NCBI RefSeq assembly: GCF_003352465.1
Contig: NZ_CP031153.1
Span: forward strand, 5,171,501 to 5,235,500
Origin: Kordia sp. SMS9
GTDB taxonomy: Bacteria; Bacteroidota; Bacteroidia; Flavobacteriales; Flavobacteriaceae
Direction of reading: 5' to 3'
Length of the DNA: 64,000 nucleotides
The position numbers and the translations under genes were made by a program. This document shows, one piece after another, positions 17,306 through 26,720 of this stretch (position 1 is its first letter; each line of letters begins with the position of its first letter). The notes under the pieces are model-generated. The model was not told the DNA's origin and searched no databases. It saw only the letters and a program-made list of their open reading frames with translations.

Positions 17306-20302
17306 TTAATTTACAATCAATTTTAGATTGGTAATTTTTCCATCTGACAGAGTTGCTTTAACAAGATAAATCCCTGTGTTTAAATGACCAACATCATACG
17401 TGATTTCTGTTTTTAAGTTTTTATTGAAATAAGTGCCAAGTTTTTTTCCTGATAAATCCCATATTTCAAATTGCTCAATTTTAGAACTAGTGATCGATGC
17501 AATAGTTACAAATCCATTCGCTGGGTTTGGGAATGCACGTACTAATTTTATATTACCATCGCTTTCAGTAGTATAATCAGCAATACTCAATGTAGAAGCA
17601 TCAACATTTGTAATGTAAAGTTCAATTCCACTTCTATTATTTCTACCACTAAAATATAAATTATTTGCTGTCGACCCCAATTCAAGAATGGCATTGGTTC
17701 CTTCAAAACTTGAACTATTTAAAATATTTACGTTTATGTGTACTGCATCGGTTATATTATCATTAATCGCCCATATCTTTTTTGGATAACTTTCAGCTAA
17801 ATATAATAAGTTATTGTTGTGGCACGTCATGTTTCGTATGTATGAGAAATCGGGGGTGTCTGATCCTGCTATTTGTATGGTGGTCACTCCGTCTGTTCTC
17901 CATAATTCTTCATCAAATCCAAAATTATCTTGTATTCCAAAATAAACAGCACCTCCACAGGTGATAATATTGTCAATATCTACATTAGTTATTGTCGGAT
18001 GTGTAGCTCCATCATATAATAATGCTGTGCCAGCAACGGTTCCATCCGTTTTGTAAAATGATTTTCTCCCTGTAATAGGGTTTTTGGCAACAAAATACAT
18101 GTCATTGTTTAATGTGGTTGTAAATTGTATGCTACTGTCTGAACCATCTCCAAATGATTGTAGATGACTTGTGCCTGCTGCAGTTCCATCAGAAACCCAT
18201 AAATCATGAGGACCATAGGTAGTTCCTGATGTTTCGGCAACAATAATTAATTTATTATTGACAGCCGTGAGCACTCTCATATCATTTAAGTTTATTATTT
18301 TGAGCGTTCCAGCTTCGGTTCCATCTGTTGTCCATAAAGCCGTCCCTGTGTTGTCTGAAGCAATGAAGTAAATGGTATTGTTGAGCACTACAAAACTGCG
18401 CGGATAGCTGTGATTGCTTGCGCCGCCTGTATGAATATCTTTGATCATAAATGTACCTGCATCAGTTCCGTCACTTCTCCATAATTCGAAGCCGTTTACA
18501 CCATCATTAGCATAAAAATATAAGATGTCGTTTATGACCGTAAATGGTTGCTTGTCATTAAAGTTGCGCATGCTACTTTGACTTCCAGGATTGATGTCTT
18601 TAACCATGACCGTTCCACTTTCAGTTCCGTCACTTTTCCACAATTCGTAACCGTTTACACCATTAATTGCGCTAAAAAATAAAGTGCCATTGATTTCTTT
18701 CATTTCAGAAAGATCATCTATACAGTTGCCTCCAGGATTGATATCTTTAACGAGCTGCGTACCACTTACAGTTCCATCACTTTTAAATAATTGATTCCCA
18801 GATTCAACGCCGCGCGCTCTAAAAAACAGATTTCCATTTATATCCGTAAATTTGGAAGGAAAACTACTGTCAGAATAGTTCATATCTGCAAAAAATGAGG
18901 TGCCTCCAATAGTTCCATCTGTACTCCACAATTCATTTCCGTATACGTCATTTTCCCCTGTAAGGATCGTCATATTATTAATGCTTATAAAATTTTCTTC
19001 TATGCCAGAAGAGTTGGTGTCTCTAACCGTAGATAGTTGAAATGTCCCCGCAGAGGAGCCATCACTTCCCCATAGCGTTCTAACAGAAGTGTTTGTACTT
19101 GTTGTGAAGAATAGAAGTTTATTATTGACTTCATCTACATGAAATTTTTCTATCCATACAGATAAGTTTCCAGGGTTGATGTCTTTCAATAGTGTCGTAC
19201 CCACTTCGGTACCATCTGTTTTCCATATTTCAATTCCGTGCGTATTATCATTTGCCAAAAAATAGACTTCATTGTTATACGTTATATACCTACTACTCCC
19301 AGAAATGCTACTCGCACTTACACCATTTATATTACTGATCATTGAGGTTCCAGCTTCCGTTCCATCACTTTTCCAAAGTTCTAAACCATTGATTCCGTCA
19401 TTAGCTTCAAAGATTAGTAGATTATTGAGTACGCTCCCTTTGAGTCTAAAGGCACTGGAACCTACACTAGCTCTGATATTTTTCACCATGACAGTTCCAG
19501 TTTCGGTTCCGTCACTTTTCCATAGTTCTAAACCATTGATACCATCGGTTGCGTAAAAATAGAAGTTGTTATTTAGGATTAAAAATTGATTTCCAGCATC
19601 TATTGATGAATTATTAGTATTGATATCTTTCACCATGACAGTTCCAGCTTCTGTGCCGTCACTTTTCCACAGTTCAAAACCATCTATACCGTTGGTAGCT
19701 CTAAAATAAAGTGCATTGTTAAAAATGAACAACTCACTAGGTATGCTACTTCCATTGGGACTTTGATTGATATCTTTGACCATGACGGTTCCAGCTTCTG
19801 TTCCATCACTCTTCCATAATTCTGTTCCATCAATATTATTGGTGGCAGTAAAATACAATGATCCGTTGAATGCTATTAGATCCGTTGGACCGTTATATTC
19901 ACTATTGTCGTTGGGTCTTATGTCTTTCACCATGACAGTTCCGGCTTCTGTGCCATCACTTTTCCACAGTTCATTGCCGTTTACACCATCATACGCCGTA
20001 AAATAGAGAATGTCGTTTATAAGAACTAAAGAACTAGGATCTGATGAATTATCACCTGGTCTGATATCTTTCACCATGGAGATGCCAGATGGAGTTCCAT
20101 CACAGTACCATAATTCTCGCCCAAAATCTTCAAAGAAACCATCGGTTGCCGTGAAGTAAAATCCTGATTGAAAAGGGGTAAGCTGTTGCGGGTGACTATC
20201 TTGATAAAAATTTAATTCTACCAAGGTTGCATCGGTAGTTTGGGCGATAGAAAGGTTGAAAATAAATAGTATAAAATACTTTAATAGGTAACTTTTTTTC
20301 AT
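17306..20302 (-). CDS. T9SS-exported ELWKSDGT-repeat surface protein, 998 aa
   Basis: A Sec signal peptide (MKKSYLLKYFILFIFNLSIAQ) is followed by about 16 tandem units of roughly 45-55 residues, each carrying ELWxSDGTxxGTxMVKDI, and a C-terminal type IX sorting domain (FPNPANGFVTIASI ... ISSK ... LNTGIYLVKATLSDGKI). Units 2-6 and 11-12 are almost identical; units 8 and 13-16 are diverged. The DGT units are known from flavobacterial and planctomycete surface proteins (often called ELWxxDGT repeat) and probably form a beta-propeller or beta-helix. The protein should cross the outer membrane by T9SS and be attached or released at the surface, possibly as an adhesin. It is monocistronic with a bidirectional terminator downstream. 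Confidence 0.93.
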   Translation of the reverse strand: MKKSYLLKYFILFIFNLSIAQTTDATLVELNFYQDSHPQQLTPFQSGFYFTATDGFFEDFGRELWYCDGTPSGISMVKDIRPGDNSSDPSSLVLINDILYFTAYDGVNGNELWKSDGTEAGTVMVKDIRPNDNSEYNGPTDLIAFNGSLYFTATNNIDGTELWKSDGTEAGTVMVKDINQSPNGSSIPSELFIFNNALYFRATNGIDGFELWKSDGTEAGTVMVKDINTNNSSIDAGNQFLILNNNFYFYATDGINGLELWKSDGTETGTVMVKNIRASVGSSAFRLKGSVLNNLLIFEANDGINGLELWKSDGTEAGTSMISNINGVSASSISGSSRYITYNNEVYFLANDNTHGIEIWKTDGTEVGTTLLKDINPGNLSVWIEKFHVDEVNNKLLFFTTSTNTSVRTLWGSDGSSAGTFQLSTVRDTNSSGIEENFISINNMTILTGENDVYGNELWSTDGTIGGTSFFADMNYSDSSFPSKFTDINGNLFFRARGVESGNQLFKSDGTVSGTQLVKDINPGGNCIDDLSEMKEINGTLFFSAINGVNGYELWKSDGTESGTVMVKDINPGSQSSMRNFNDKQPFTVINDILYFYANDGVNGFELWRSDGTDAGTFMIKDIHTGGASNHSYPRSFVVLNNTIYFIASDNTGTALWTTDGTEAGTLKIINLNDMRVLTAVNNKLIIVAETSGTTYGPHDLWVSDGTAAGTSHLQSFGDGSDSSIQFTTTLNNDMYFVAKNPITGRKSFYKTDGTVAGTALLYDGATHPTITNVDIDNIITCGGAVYFGIQDNFGFDEELWRTDGVTTIQIAGSDTPDFSYIRNMTCHNNNLLYLAESYPKKIWAINDNITDAVHINVNILNSSSFEGTNAILELGSTANNLYFSGRNNRSGIELYITNVDASTLSIADYTTESDGNIKLVRAFPNPANGFVTIASITSSKIEQFEIWDLSGKKLGTYFNKNLKTEITYDVGHLNTGIYLVKATLSDGKITNLKLIVN

Positions 20303-20847
20303 AATGGTTTTAATTTTTGATAAATATAATATTTTCTTACAATAATCGAATGTATACTATACGTATAGCATCAACTTAAAAAGTTACAAAACTGTTATTT
20401 TTACTTTTAAGACTACAAGATGGAATCAAAATTAGGCTGCAAAAAATAACCTGAAGAGAAGTAATACCAATTTACATTTAAAATGGTATTTTGGATACGA
20501 AGTTGCTTTGGCTGTATAGGGTGCTGTGAATGGTTTGCATAGCCTTAGCTACAAAGTATTCACAAAGAACTAAACTGCTAAATGAACGAGTTTATAAACA
20601 TCATTTTATGTGTAAATTGGTATAATATAATAGGAATAAAAGCCCTAATTCCTTGAATTGACGTATATATATATATGGAATTCAGCCTAATTTTTAATGG
20701 TTGATCGAATTTACTTTTGATGTTGAAAAATATTCAAAAAGCTTGATCGTGATTTTTTCATTCCCGAAAAAGTTAAAAAAGCATGAAATGTTAAGGCAAA
20801 AAATAAACTTTAAATGTTTGAGTGAAACCGTACTGTGAAGAAATGTA
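20303..20847. other. Intergenic region, 545 bp
   Basis: Contains the MITE-like element (20464-20623), a CTATACGTATAG palindrome near 20357 that may belong to the promoter region of the 998-aa gene, and a TATATATATATA tract near 20663. No gene is convincing: the 85-codon minus frame at 20694-20951 mostly overlaps the radical-SAM-like remnant in another frame. Confidence 0.5.
20464..20623. mobile_element. MITE-like element with ATACCAATT inverted ends, copy 1
   Basis: ATACCAATTTACA (20464-20476) is the exact reverse complement of TGTAAATTGGTAT (20611-20623). The 160-bp interior has no gene. A second element with the same ATACCAATT termini, similar length (162 bp) and a shared interior CTTAGCTA lies at 49048-49209. 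This looks like a non-autonomous transposon family; no transposase is in the window. Confidence 0.6.
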
Positions 20848-21303
20848 TTAAGCAATAAAGATGTTAGAAGGCGCTTTTGCCCATTCAGGAATTCTATTGA
20901 ATCTTCGAATTTCTCTTTCATAGCGTAGTATTTTTTCAACCAAATTTGCATTGGTCGTAAGATAAATGTTCATTTTTTTTAAAATTGTAGTCACTTCTGT
21001 AATGTTTCCTTTGTACCATTCGGATAGCACCACCATTAACAAGCGTGAATGATTGTCTAAATATTTTTGCCTTCCCATTTCTATTCCTCTGATATTGTCA
21101 AACGCTTCAAATTTTTGTTGAAGTTGTAGCGACAGTATTCTGGAAGCTTTCGGAGAAGAATATACCAAATTACTCAGCGCTTCGTCTTGCAATCTTGGGG
21201 CGTACAAATGTGCTGAAATGAGCTTCCCGTTTTTCCAATCGTCATGCAATGGTGTGCCTGGATAGATGCGAATGCCTACATTGTAATAAAAGAGAATTCC
21301 TTT
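20848..21303 (-). pseudogene. C-terminal remnant of a radical SAM/B12-type protein
   Basis: The frame opens directly after two stops (TAATAA, 21309-21304) with GILFYYNVGIRIYPGTPLHD. The 'G-x-R-I-Y-P-G-T-P-L' string is characteristic of the end of radical SAM domains of the B12-binding kind. About 135 further residues follow (SNLVYSSPKASRILSLQLQQ, ..., RIPEWAKAPSNIFIA). The SAM domain with its CxxxCxxC motif is missing and the first ATG is internal (21249). It is therefore probably the 3' end of a decayed gene. It lies just downstream of argH but shares no operon logic with it. Family assignment is tentative. Confidence 0.5.
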
Positions 21304-21369
21304 TTATTAAAGATTTTTAACAATAAATTACACACTAATTGCTTGAATTAAAACTTTCCTAAAAAATAG

Positions 21370-22650
21370 CTATGATTCCTTGGGAAACTTCGCCTTAATC
21401 GAATCCAAACACAAATTGTGAATGCTTCCTTCGTGCGTATGCTTTTTAGAACTTTCCGCAGAATAAGTTCCATCTTCTACTTGCTTTCCAATAGTTTGAT
21501 ACGCTTCTCTAAACGAAACACCATCCACAACGAGATTGTTGATGCTATCCACGGTTGAAAGATATTTGTATTTTTCATCTGTGAAATCAATCTTTTTGAG
21601 TTGTACCTGTTGAATGGAATGATTGAAAATTTCCAGCACAGCTTTCATGTCTGAAAACGCTAAAATTATATGTTCTTTTAACAATTGGAAATCTCTATGA
21701 TAACCACTTGGCAAATTATTAGTGATGAGCACCATTTCCGTATACAACGCTTGAATCTTATTGCATTTCCCACGAATCAACTCAAAAACATCTGGATTTT
21801 TTTTATGTGGCATAATGCTGCTTCCCGTCGTTAGTGCATCTGGAAAAGTAATGAAATCAAAGTTTTGACTCATGTACAAACAAATATCCATGGCAAATCG
21901 CGCTAAGGTGTTTGCCAAACTTCCCAATGCCATCGCCACGGTTCGTTCGCTTTTTCCTCTGCTCATTTGTGCGGCAACCACATTGTATTTTAACGTTGAA
22001 AAACCTAATTCAGCAGTTGTAAAAGTTCGATCAATCGGAAACGAACTTCCATACCCTGCCGCCGATCCCAACGGATTTTGATCTACGGTTTTTAAGGCTG
22101 CTTGCAATACATACACATCGTCAATTAACAATTCTGCATACGCCGAAAACCACAATCCGAACGAAGAAGGCATCGCGACTTGTAAGTGTGTGTACCCAGG
22201 CAATAAAGCGTCTTTGTGTGTTGCTGCCAATTGCAAAAGTGTGTCAAAAAAAGTCTCCGTTTGCTCTATAATGCTGTGTAAATGATCTTTGTAAAACAGT
22301 TGCAACGCCACCAAAACCTGATCGTTTCGCGAACGTGCTGTGTGAATCTTTTTTCCCACTTCGCCATAGGCTTTTGTGAGCTCATATTCAATTTTTGAAT
22401 GCACGTCTTCAAACTGTGCTTCTATTGCAAAAGTACCATCATCTAATTGTTGTTGTAATGTTTCCAATCCTGTGGTGAGTTGTTGCAATTCTTCCACAGA
22501 AATGATCTGAATTTTTTCCAGCATTTTCGCATGCGCCAACGAAGCTTGCACATCATACTTCGCAATGTGTATGTCAATTTCACGATCGTTTCCTACCGTA
22601 AATGCTTCTATTTTTTTATCAATCGTACTTCCTTTATCCCAAAGTTTCAT
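21370..22650 (-). CDS. argH: Argininosuccinate lyase
   Basis: Cleaves argininosuccinate to arginine and fumarate, the last arginine step. At 426 aa it is slightly shorter than the usual 450-460. The fumarase/aspartase-superfamily signature is intact (GSSIMPHKKNPDVFE), as are the catalytic-serine loop and the conserved THLQVAMPSSFG and GSAAGYGSSFPIDR segments. It is the last gene of the arginine operon, separated from argE by 110 bases that contain a REP-like hairpin. No terminator is evident downstream; the radical-SAM-like remnant follows. Confidence 0.95.
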   Translation of the reverse strand: MKLWDKGSTIDKKIEAFTVGNDREIDIHIAKYDVQASLAHAKMLEKIQIISVEELQQLTTGLETLQQQLDDGTFAIEAQFEDVHSKIEYELTKAYGEVGKKIHTARSRNDQVLVALQLFYKDHLHSIIEQTETFFDTLLQLAATHKDALLPGYTHLQVAMPSSFGLWFSAYAELLIDDVYVLQAALKTVDQNPLGSAAGYGSSFPIDRTFTTAELGFSTLKYNVVAAQMSRGKSERTVAMALGSLANTLARFAMDICLYMSQNFDFITFPDALTTGSSIMPHKKNPDVFELIRGKCNKIQALYTEMVLITNNLPSGYHRDFQLLKEHIILAFSDMKAVLEIFNHSIQQVQLKKIDFTDEKYKYLSTVDSINNLVVDGVSFREAYQTIGKQVEDGTYSAESSKKHTHEGSIHNLCLDSIKAKFPKES

Positions 22651-22665
22651 ATATCTTCTCTTTTG

Positions 22666-22687
22666 TATTCCTGCGAAGGCAGGAATC
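22666..22687. repeat. REP-like palindrome between argE and argH
   Basis: ATTCCTGC-GAAG-GCAGGAAT is an 8-bp perfect stem with a tetraloop. Palindromes of the type ATTCCTGCCTTCGCAGGAAT are, from memory, scattered through many flavobacterial genomes between genes. Here it could lower or stabilise the argH part of the transcript. Confidence 0.6.
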
Positions 22688-22760
22688 TGTTTTTAGTCGT
22701 TAGTATGAAGTATGAAGATTTTCATGGAAACTTCTCAATACTCATTTCTCAAAACTATCG

Positions 22761-23825
22761 TTACACAATTCTACTTAATAATTCTATATAAATTTTCACG
22801 CCTTCCTCAATTTCATACAAATAAATAAATTCATCTGCAGTGTGTGAACGCGTACTGTTTCCTGGACCTAATTTTAAGGACGGACACGACAATGCTGCTT
22901 GATCGGATAACGTTGGCGAACCATAGGTTTCTCTCCCCAAAGCGATTCCTGCTTGCACCAACGGATGCTCTTTTGGAATGGAAGACGAGTTTAAACGCAG
23001 ACTTCTTGGAATAATTTCCGAACACGGTGATGCTGCTTGAAGAATATCCGCAATTTCTTCGTTAGAATATGCATCATTTACCCGAACATCTACGACTAAT
23101 TTTACGTTTGCAGGTACCGCATTGTGCTGTTTTCCTGCGTTGATTTGTGTCACAGTCATTTTTACATCGCCCAACACCGCAGATTTTTTTTCAAAAGTAT
23201 ATTCTTGAAACCACTTTAAAACATCAATGGTGTTGTAAATGGCATTGTCATCATTTGGATGTGCTGCGTGACTCGGCGTTCCTTTGACAGTAGCGTCAAA
23301 AACGACCAATCCTTTTTCTGCGATTGCCAATTGCATCAAGGTTGGTTCGCCCACAATTGCTACGTCAATTTTTGGAATGATGGACAACATACTGTTCAAA
23401 CCATTTTCGCCGCTGCTTTCCTCTTCTGCGGAAGCGACCATCACTAAATTATACGCCAAATTCGGTTGCTTGTAATAGTAGGTAAACGTTGCTATGAGCG
23501 AGACCAAACAGCCGCCTGCATCATTGCTGCCCAAACCGTATAATTTTCCATTTTCCACAATGGCTTCAAACGGATTTTTGGTGTAACCGTTATTCGGTTT
23601 TACCGTGTCGTGATGCGAATTGAGCAACAATGTCGGTTTGCTTTCATCAAAATGTAAATTGGCCGCCCAAATATTATTATTGGATCTTTTAAAAGGAATT
23701 TCATGTTCTTGAAACCAATTTTCGATATGTGCAGCTGTGCCTTCTTCTTCCGAAGAAAACGATGGCGTTTCAATGAGTTTTTTTAATAAGTTGATTGCCT
23801 TATTTGTGAGTTCCGTATGATTCAT
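22761..23825 (-). CDS. argE: M20 deacylase, ArgE-like (probably acyl-citrulline deacylase)
   Basis: A 354-aa M20-family metallopeptidase with the metal ligands in place: NSHHDTVKP (His and Asp), GSNDAGGC (bridging Asp), AEEESSG (general base Glu), VGEPT and a late His in TRSHTADEFI. It removes the acyl group in arginine synthesis. In organisms with an acylornithine carbamoyltransferase, as here, the substrate is N-acyl-citrulline rather than N-acetylornithine, and succinyl is likelier than acetyl given the neighbouring carbamoyltransferase. It overlaps argB by 4 bases (ATGA-type coupling). The exact substrate is inferred from context. Confidence 0.88.
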   Translation of the reverse strand: MNHTELTNKAINLLKKLIETPSFSSEEEGTAAHIENWFQEHEIPFKRSNNNIWAANLHFDESKPTLLLNSHHDTVKPNNGYTKNPFEAIVENGKLYGLGSNDAGGCLVSLIATFTYYYKQPNLAYNLVMVASAEEESSGENGLNSMLSIIPKIDVAIVGEPTLMQLAIAEKGLVVFDATVKGTPSHAAHPNDDNAIYNTIDVLKWFQEYTFEKKSAVLGDVKMTVTQINAGKQHNAVPANVKLVVDVRVNDAYSNEEIADILQAASPCSEIIPRSLRLNSSSIPKEHPLVQAGIALGRETYGSPTLSDQAALSCPSLKLGPGNSTRSHTADEFIYLYEIEEGVKIYIELLSRIV

Positions 23826-24598
23826 TTTTGAATGATTGTATGTGTTATATTTTTGTTTAAAAGCATTGCTGATGTTCCAATATGGACTTTTTTCACATGA
23901 TGATCAATCGCATGAAAACAGTTGGTGAGTTTTGGCAACATGCCATCAGCAATGATGTTTTCTTTGAGTAATTGTTGATAGTTTTTAGTATCAATCGTTT
24001 CAATAACAGAATCGTCTTGATTAATATCTTTTAAAACGCCGTTTTTTTCGAAGCAATAGTACAATTCTGTCATATACGTTTCCGCAAAAGCAATCGCCAA
24101 TTCAGAAGCGACCGTGTCTGCATTGGTGTTGAGTAATTGTCCATTCGCGTCATGCGTAATAGCACAAAAAACAGGCGTAATTCCATGATTTAACAACAAT
24201 TGCAAGTGTGTGGTGTTTACTTTTTTGATATCGCCCACATAACCGTAGTTGATATCCTTTACAGGTCGTTTTTCAGCTACAATACTATTGCCGTCTGCTC
24301 CAGAAAATCCCATTGCATTGGTGCTTTTTGCTTGTAGTTTTGCGACGATCGTTGTATTAATTTTTCCTGAATATACCATTGTGATAATGTCTAAAGTTTC
24401 TGCATTTGTAATACGTCTTCCATCGTTCATTTGAACTTCAATATTCATCTGTTTTGCCAATGCTGTCGCTAATTTTCCACCGCCGTGTACTAAAATTTTC
24501 GGGGAAGCTATCTGCGAAAAATCGTTCAAAAACGCATCTAACGCACCTTCGTCATTCAACACGTGACCGCCAATTTTTACAATTTTTAGAGTTTCCAT
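23822..24598 (-). CDS. argB: Acetyl(succinyl)glutamate kinase
   Basis: Phosphorylates N-acylglutamate in arginine synthesis. The 258-aa protein has the amino-acid-kinase fold marks: IVKIGGHVL at the N-terminus, LVHGGGKLA, the arginine/acylglutamate pocket segment NDGRRITNAETLDI, and GFSGADGN. At 258 aa it is the short, non-hexameric type without the N-terminal helix linked to arginine feedback, so strong feedback inhibition is less likely. Start ATG is 2 bases after the argF' stop; its own stop overlaps argE. Confidence 0.92.
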   Translation of the reverse strand: METLKIVKIGGHVLNDEGALDAFLNDFSQIASPKILVHGGGKLATALAKQMNIEVQMNDGRRITNAETLDIITMVYSGKINTTIVAKLQAKSTNAMGFSGADGNSIVAEKRPVKDINYGYVGDIKKVNTTHLQLLLNHGITPVFCAITHDANGQLLNTNADTVASELAIAFAETYMTELYYCFEKNGVLKDINQDDSVIETIDTKNYQQLLKENIIADGMLPKLTNCFHAIDHHVKKVHIGTSAMLLNKNITHTIIQK

Positions 24599-24600
24599 AC

Positions 24601-25536
24601 TTACAAATTTTCTAAGATTTTTTTCAATACAATTTGTGCCGAATATACTCTGTTTCCCGATTGTTGAATGACGATGGAGTTTTTACTGTCCAACACCGCA
24701 TCTTCCACAACAACGTTTCTTCGCACAGGCAAACAATGCATAAATTTTGCCTTTCTTAGTTTGTCTTTTGTCAGCATCCAATTGGCATCTTGATGCAACA
24801 CTTTTCCATACGATTCGTAACTGCTCCAATTTTTTGCATACACAAAATCTGCATGTTGCAACGCTTCTTTTTGATCGTACTGAATAGGAACATTTTTCGT
24901 GATTTCTGAATTCAGTTCATAGCCCTTTGGATGTGTAATGCTAAAATCTACGGCAACTTGCTGCATCATTTTTACAAACGAATTTGCCACTGCTTGCGGC
25001 AACGCTTTTGGATGTGGCGCCCACGACAACACCACTTTCGGCTTTTGCTTCGTTTTCAATTCGGCAATCGTCATCGCATCTGTGAGTGCTTGCAGCGGAT
25101 GCATCGTCGCACTTTCCATGTTGACAATGGGGACTGTAGCATATTTGACAAAACTATTCAAAATCCACTCAGAAGCATCTTTTTTCTTGTCTTGCAAACT
25201 CGGAAATGCTCTCACCGCAATGATATCTGCATATTGCGAAATGACTTGTGCCGCTTCTTTGATATGTTCTGGAGCTTCTAAATTCATCACTGTTCCTTCT
25301 TCAAATTCCAAATTCCATGCGTTGTTTACGTTTAAAATCATGGTGTTCATACCTAAGTTTTTCGCAGCTTTTTCAGTACTTAAACGCGTTCGCAAACTAG
25401 CATTAAAAAAGAGTAATACTATGGTTTTGTGCTTCCCTAAAGTTTCGTATGCAAACGGATTTGCCTTCAACTCCAACGCTTCTGTGATCGTTTGGGGAAT
25501 GCTTTCTAAATCGTATATGTTTGTGAACTGCTTCAT
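24601..25536 (-). CDS. argF': N-succinylornithine carbamoyltransferase
   Basis: A 311-aa enzyme that carbamoylates N-acylornithine to N-acylcitrulline. The carbamoyl-phosphate loop is FFNASLRTRLST and the C-terminal HCLPVRR is intact. MESATMHPLQ and SWAPHPKALPQAV are typical of the AOTC/SOTC branch rather than ordinary ornithine carbamoyltransferase. Residue 89 is Pro (LEAPEHIKEA), corresponding to Pro90 of the Bacteroides fragilis enzyme, which selects succinyl; the acetyl-specific Xanthomonas enzyme has Glu there. I chose the ATG at 25536 (MKQFTNIYDL) over one 28 codons upstream, which would overlap argD and add atypical sequence. Confidence 0.92.
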   Translation of the reverse strand: MKQFTNIYDLESIPQTITEALELKANPFAYETLGKHKTIVLLFFNASLRTRLSTEKAAKNLGMNTMILNVNNAWNLEFEEGTVMNLEAPEHIKEAAQVISQYADIIAVRAFPSLQDKKKDASEWILNSFVKYATVPIVNMESATMHPLQALTDAMTIAELKTKQKPKVVLSWAPHPKALPQAVANSFVKMMQQVAVDFSITHPKGYELNSEITKNVPIQYDQKEALQHADFVYAKNWSSYESYGKVLHQDANWMLTKDKLRKAKFMHCLPVRRNVVVEDAVLDSKNSIVIQQSGNRVYSAQIVLKKILENL

Positions 25537-25564
25537 GTGTATTTCCCACGAAAGTGGCATCATT

Positions 25565-26707
25565 TTAATTAAACTTTTTTGCTTCCAACACCTTGTGCAA
25601 CGCGTTGAATAATTGTGCAATATGTTTTTTGGTAATGGTCAACGGCGGCAATATGCGCAACACATTCGGATTGGCGGCGCTTCCTGTGAAAATATGGTGT
25701 TTGTAAATCAACTCTTTGCGCAAATCTGCTATCGGAAAATCAAATTCCAATCCCAACATTAAACCTCTTCCCTTGGTTTTTTTGAGTTGTGGCAATTTTT
25801 TCGCTTCCGCGAGAAAGTACTCGGAAATGATTGCCACATGTTGCATTAATTGTTGTGCTTCTATCACTTTTAATACTGCGAGCGATGCGCTACACGCCAA
25901 GTGATTTCCACCAAAAGTGGTTCCCAACAAACCGTAGGAAGCTTTGATTTTTGGGTGAATTAAAATTCCGCCCACAGGAAAACCATTGCCCATGCCTTTT
26001 GCCATCGAAATAATATCGGGCGTAATAAGATGTTTTTGAAACGAAAAGAAATCGCCCGTTCTACCAAAACCTGCCTGCACTTCGTCCGCAATGAGAATTG
26101 TGTTGTATTTTTTACAGAGAATGTCCAATCCTTGATAAAATGCTGTTGTGCTTTCGTCCAAACCGCCAACACCTTGAATGCATTCTACAATGACGGCACA
26201 GGTTGTATTTTTTTTCAACACCGTTTCTACTGCTTCTAAATCGCCCAAATCCACAAAATGCACGTTCTGTTGCGCATTGATTGGTGCTACAATTTTAGCA
26301 TTATCCGTTGCCGCCACTGCTGCTGAGGTTCTTCCATGAAACGCATTTTTAAACGCAAGAATGTCTGTTTTATGCGTATGAAAAGAAGCCAATTTGAGTG
26401 CATTTTCGTTTGCTTCTGCTCCAGAATTGCACATAAATAATTGATAGCCTTTGCAGTTTGACATGCGTGTTAAGGTGTCTGCTAATTTTTTTTGCAACGG
26501 ATTTTCAATCGAATTGCTGTAAAAGCCTATTTTTTGTACTTGATTCGTAAGTGCTTCCACATATTTCGGATGCGAATGTCCGATCGAAATCACGGCATGA
26601 CCGCCATATAAATCGAGATATTTGGTGTTTTTTTCATCATACACAAATACATCTTCTGCCGAAACAGGCGTGATGTCAAAAACTGGATATACATTGAATA
26701 CACTCAT
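25565..26707 (-). CDS. argD: Acetyl(succinyl)ornithine aminotransferase
   Basis: A class III PLP aminotransferase of 380 aa that converts N-acylglutamate semialdehyde to N-acylornithine. It shows the PLP phosphate segment NSGAEANENALKLA, the acidic motif LIADEVQAGFGRTG, the Schiff-base lysine in SMAKGMGNGFPVGG, and TTFGGNHLACSA. It follows argC after 13 bases and precedes argF' by 28 bases, in the order expected for the pathway. Confidence 0.93.
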   Translation of the reverse strand: MSVFNVYPVFDITPVSAEDVFVYDEKNTKYLDLYGGHAVISIGHSHPKYVEALTNQVQKIGFYSNSIENPLQKKLADTLTRMSNCKGYQLFMCNSGAEANENALKLASFHTHKTDILAFKNAFHGRTSAAVAATDNAKIVAPINAQQNVHFVDLGDLEAVETVLKKNTTCAVIVECIQGVGGLDESTTAFYQGLDILCKKYNTILIADEVQAGFGRTGDFFSFQKHLITPDIISMAKGMGNGFPVGGILIHPKIKASYGLLGTTFGGNHLACSASLAVLKVIEAQQLMQHVAIISEYFLAEAKKLPQLKKTKGRGLMLGLEFDFPIADLRKELIYKHHIFTGSAANPNVLRILPPLTITKKHIAQLFNALHKVLEAKKFN

Positions 26708-26720
26708 GATTGTCAGCGTT

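Noticed and set aside
20694..20951. 85-codon minus-strand ORF upstream of the 998-aa gene
   Set aside because: Half overlaps the radical-SAM-like remnant in a different frame, and the rest is low-quality Phe-rich sequence.
24938..25612. Plus-strand 224-codon frame opposite argF'
   Set aside because: It is the antisense shadow of a clear ArgF' gene, with no independent coding features.
25537..25620. 28-residue N-terminal extension of the carbamoyltransferase
   Set aside because: It overlaps the argD end in another frame, and the family starts at MKQFTNIYDL-like sequence.
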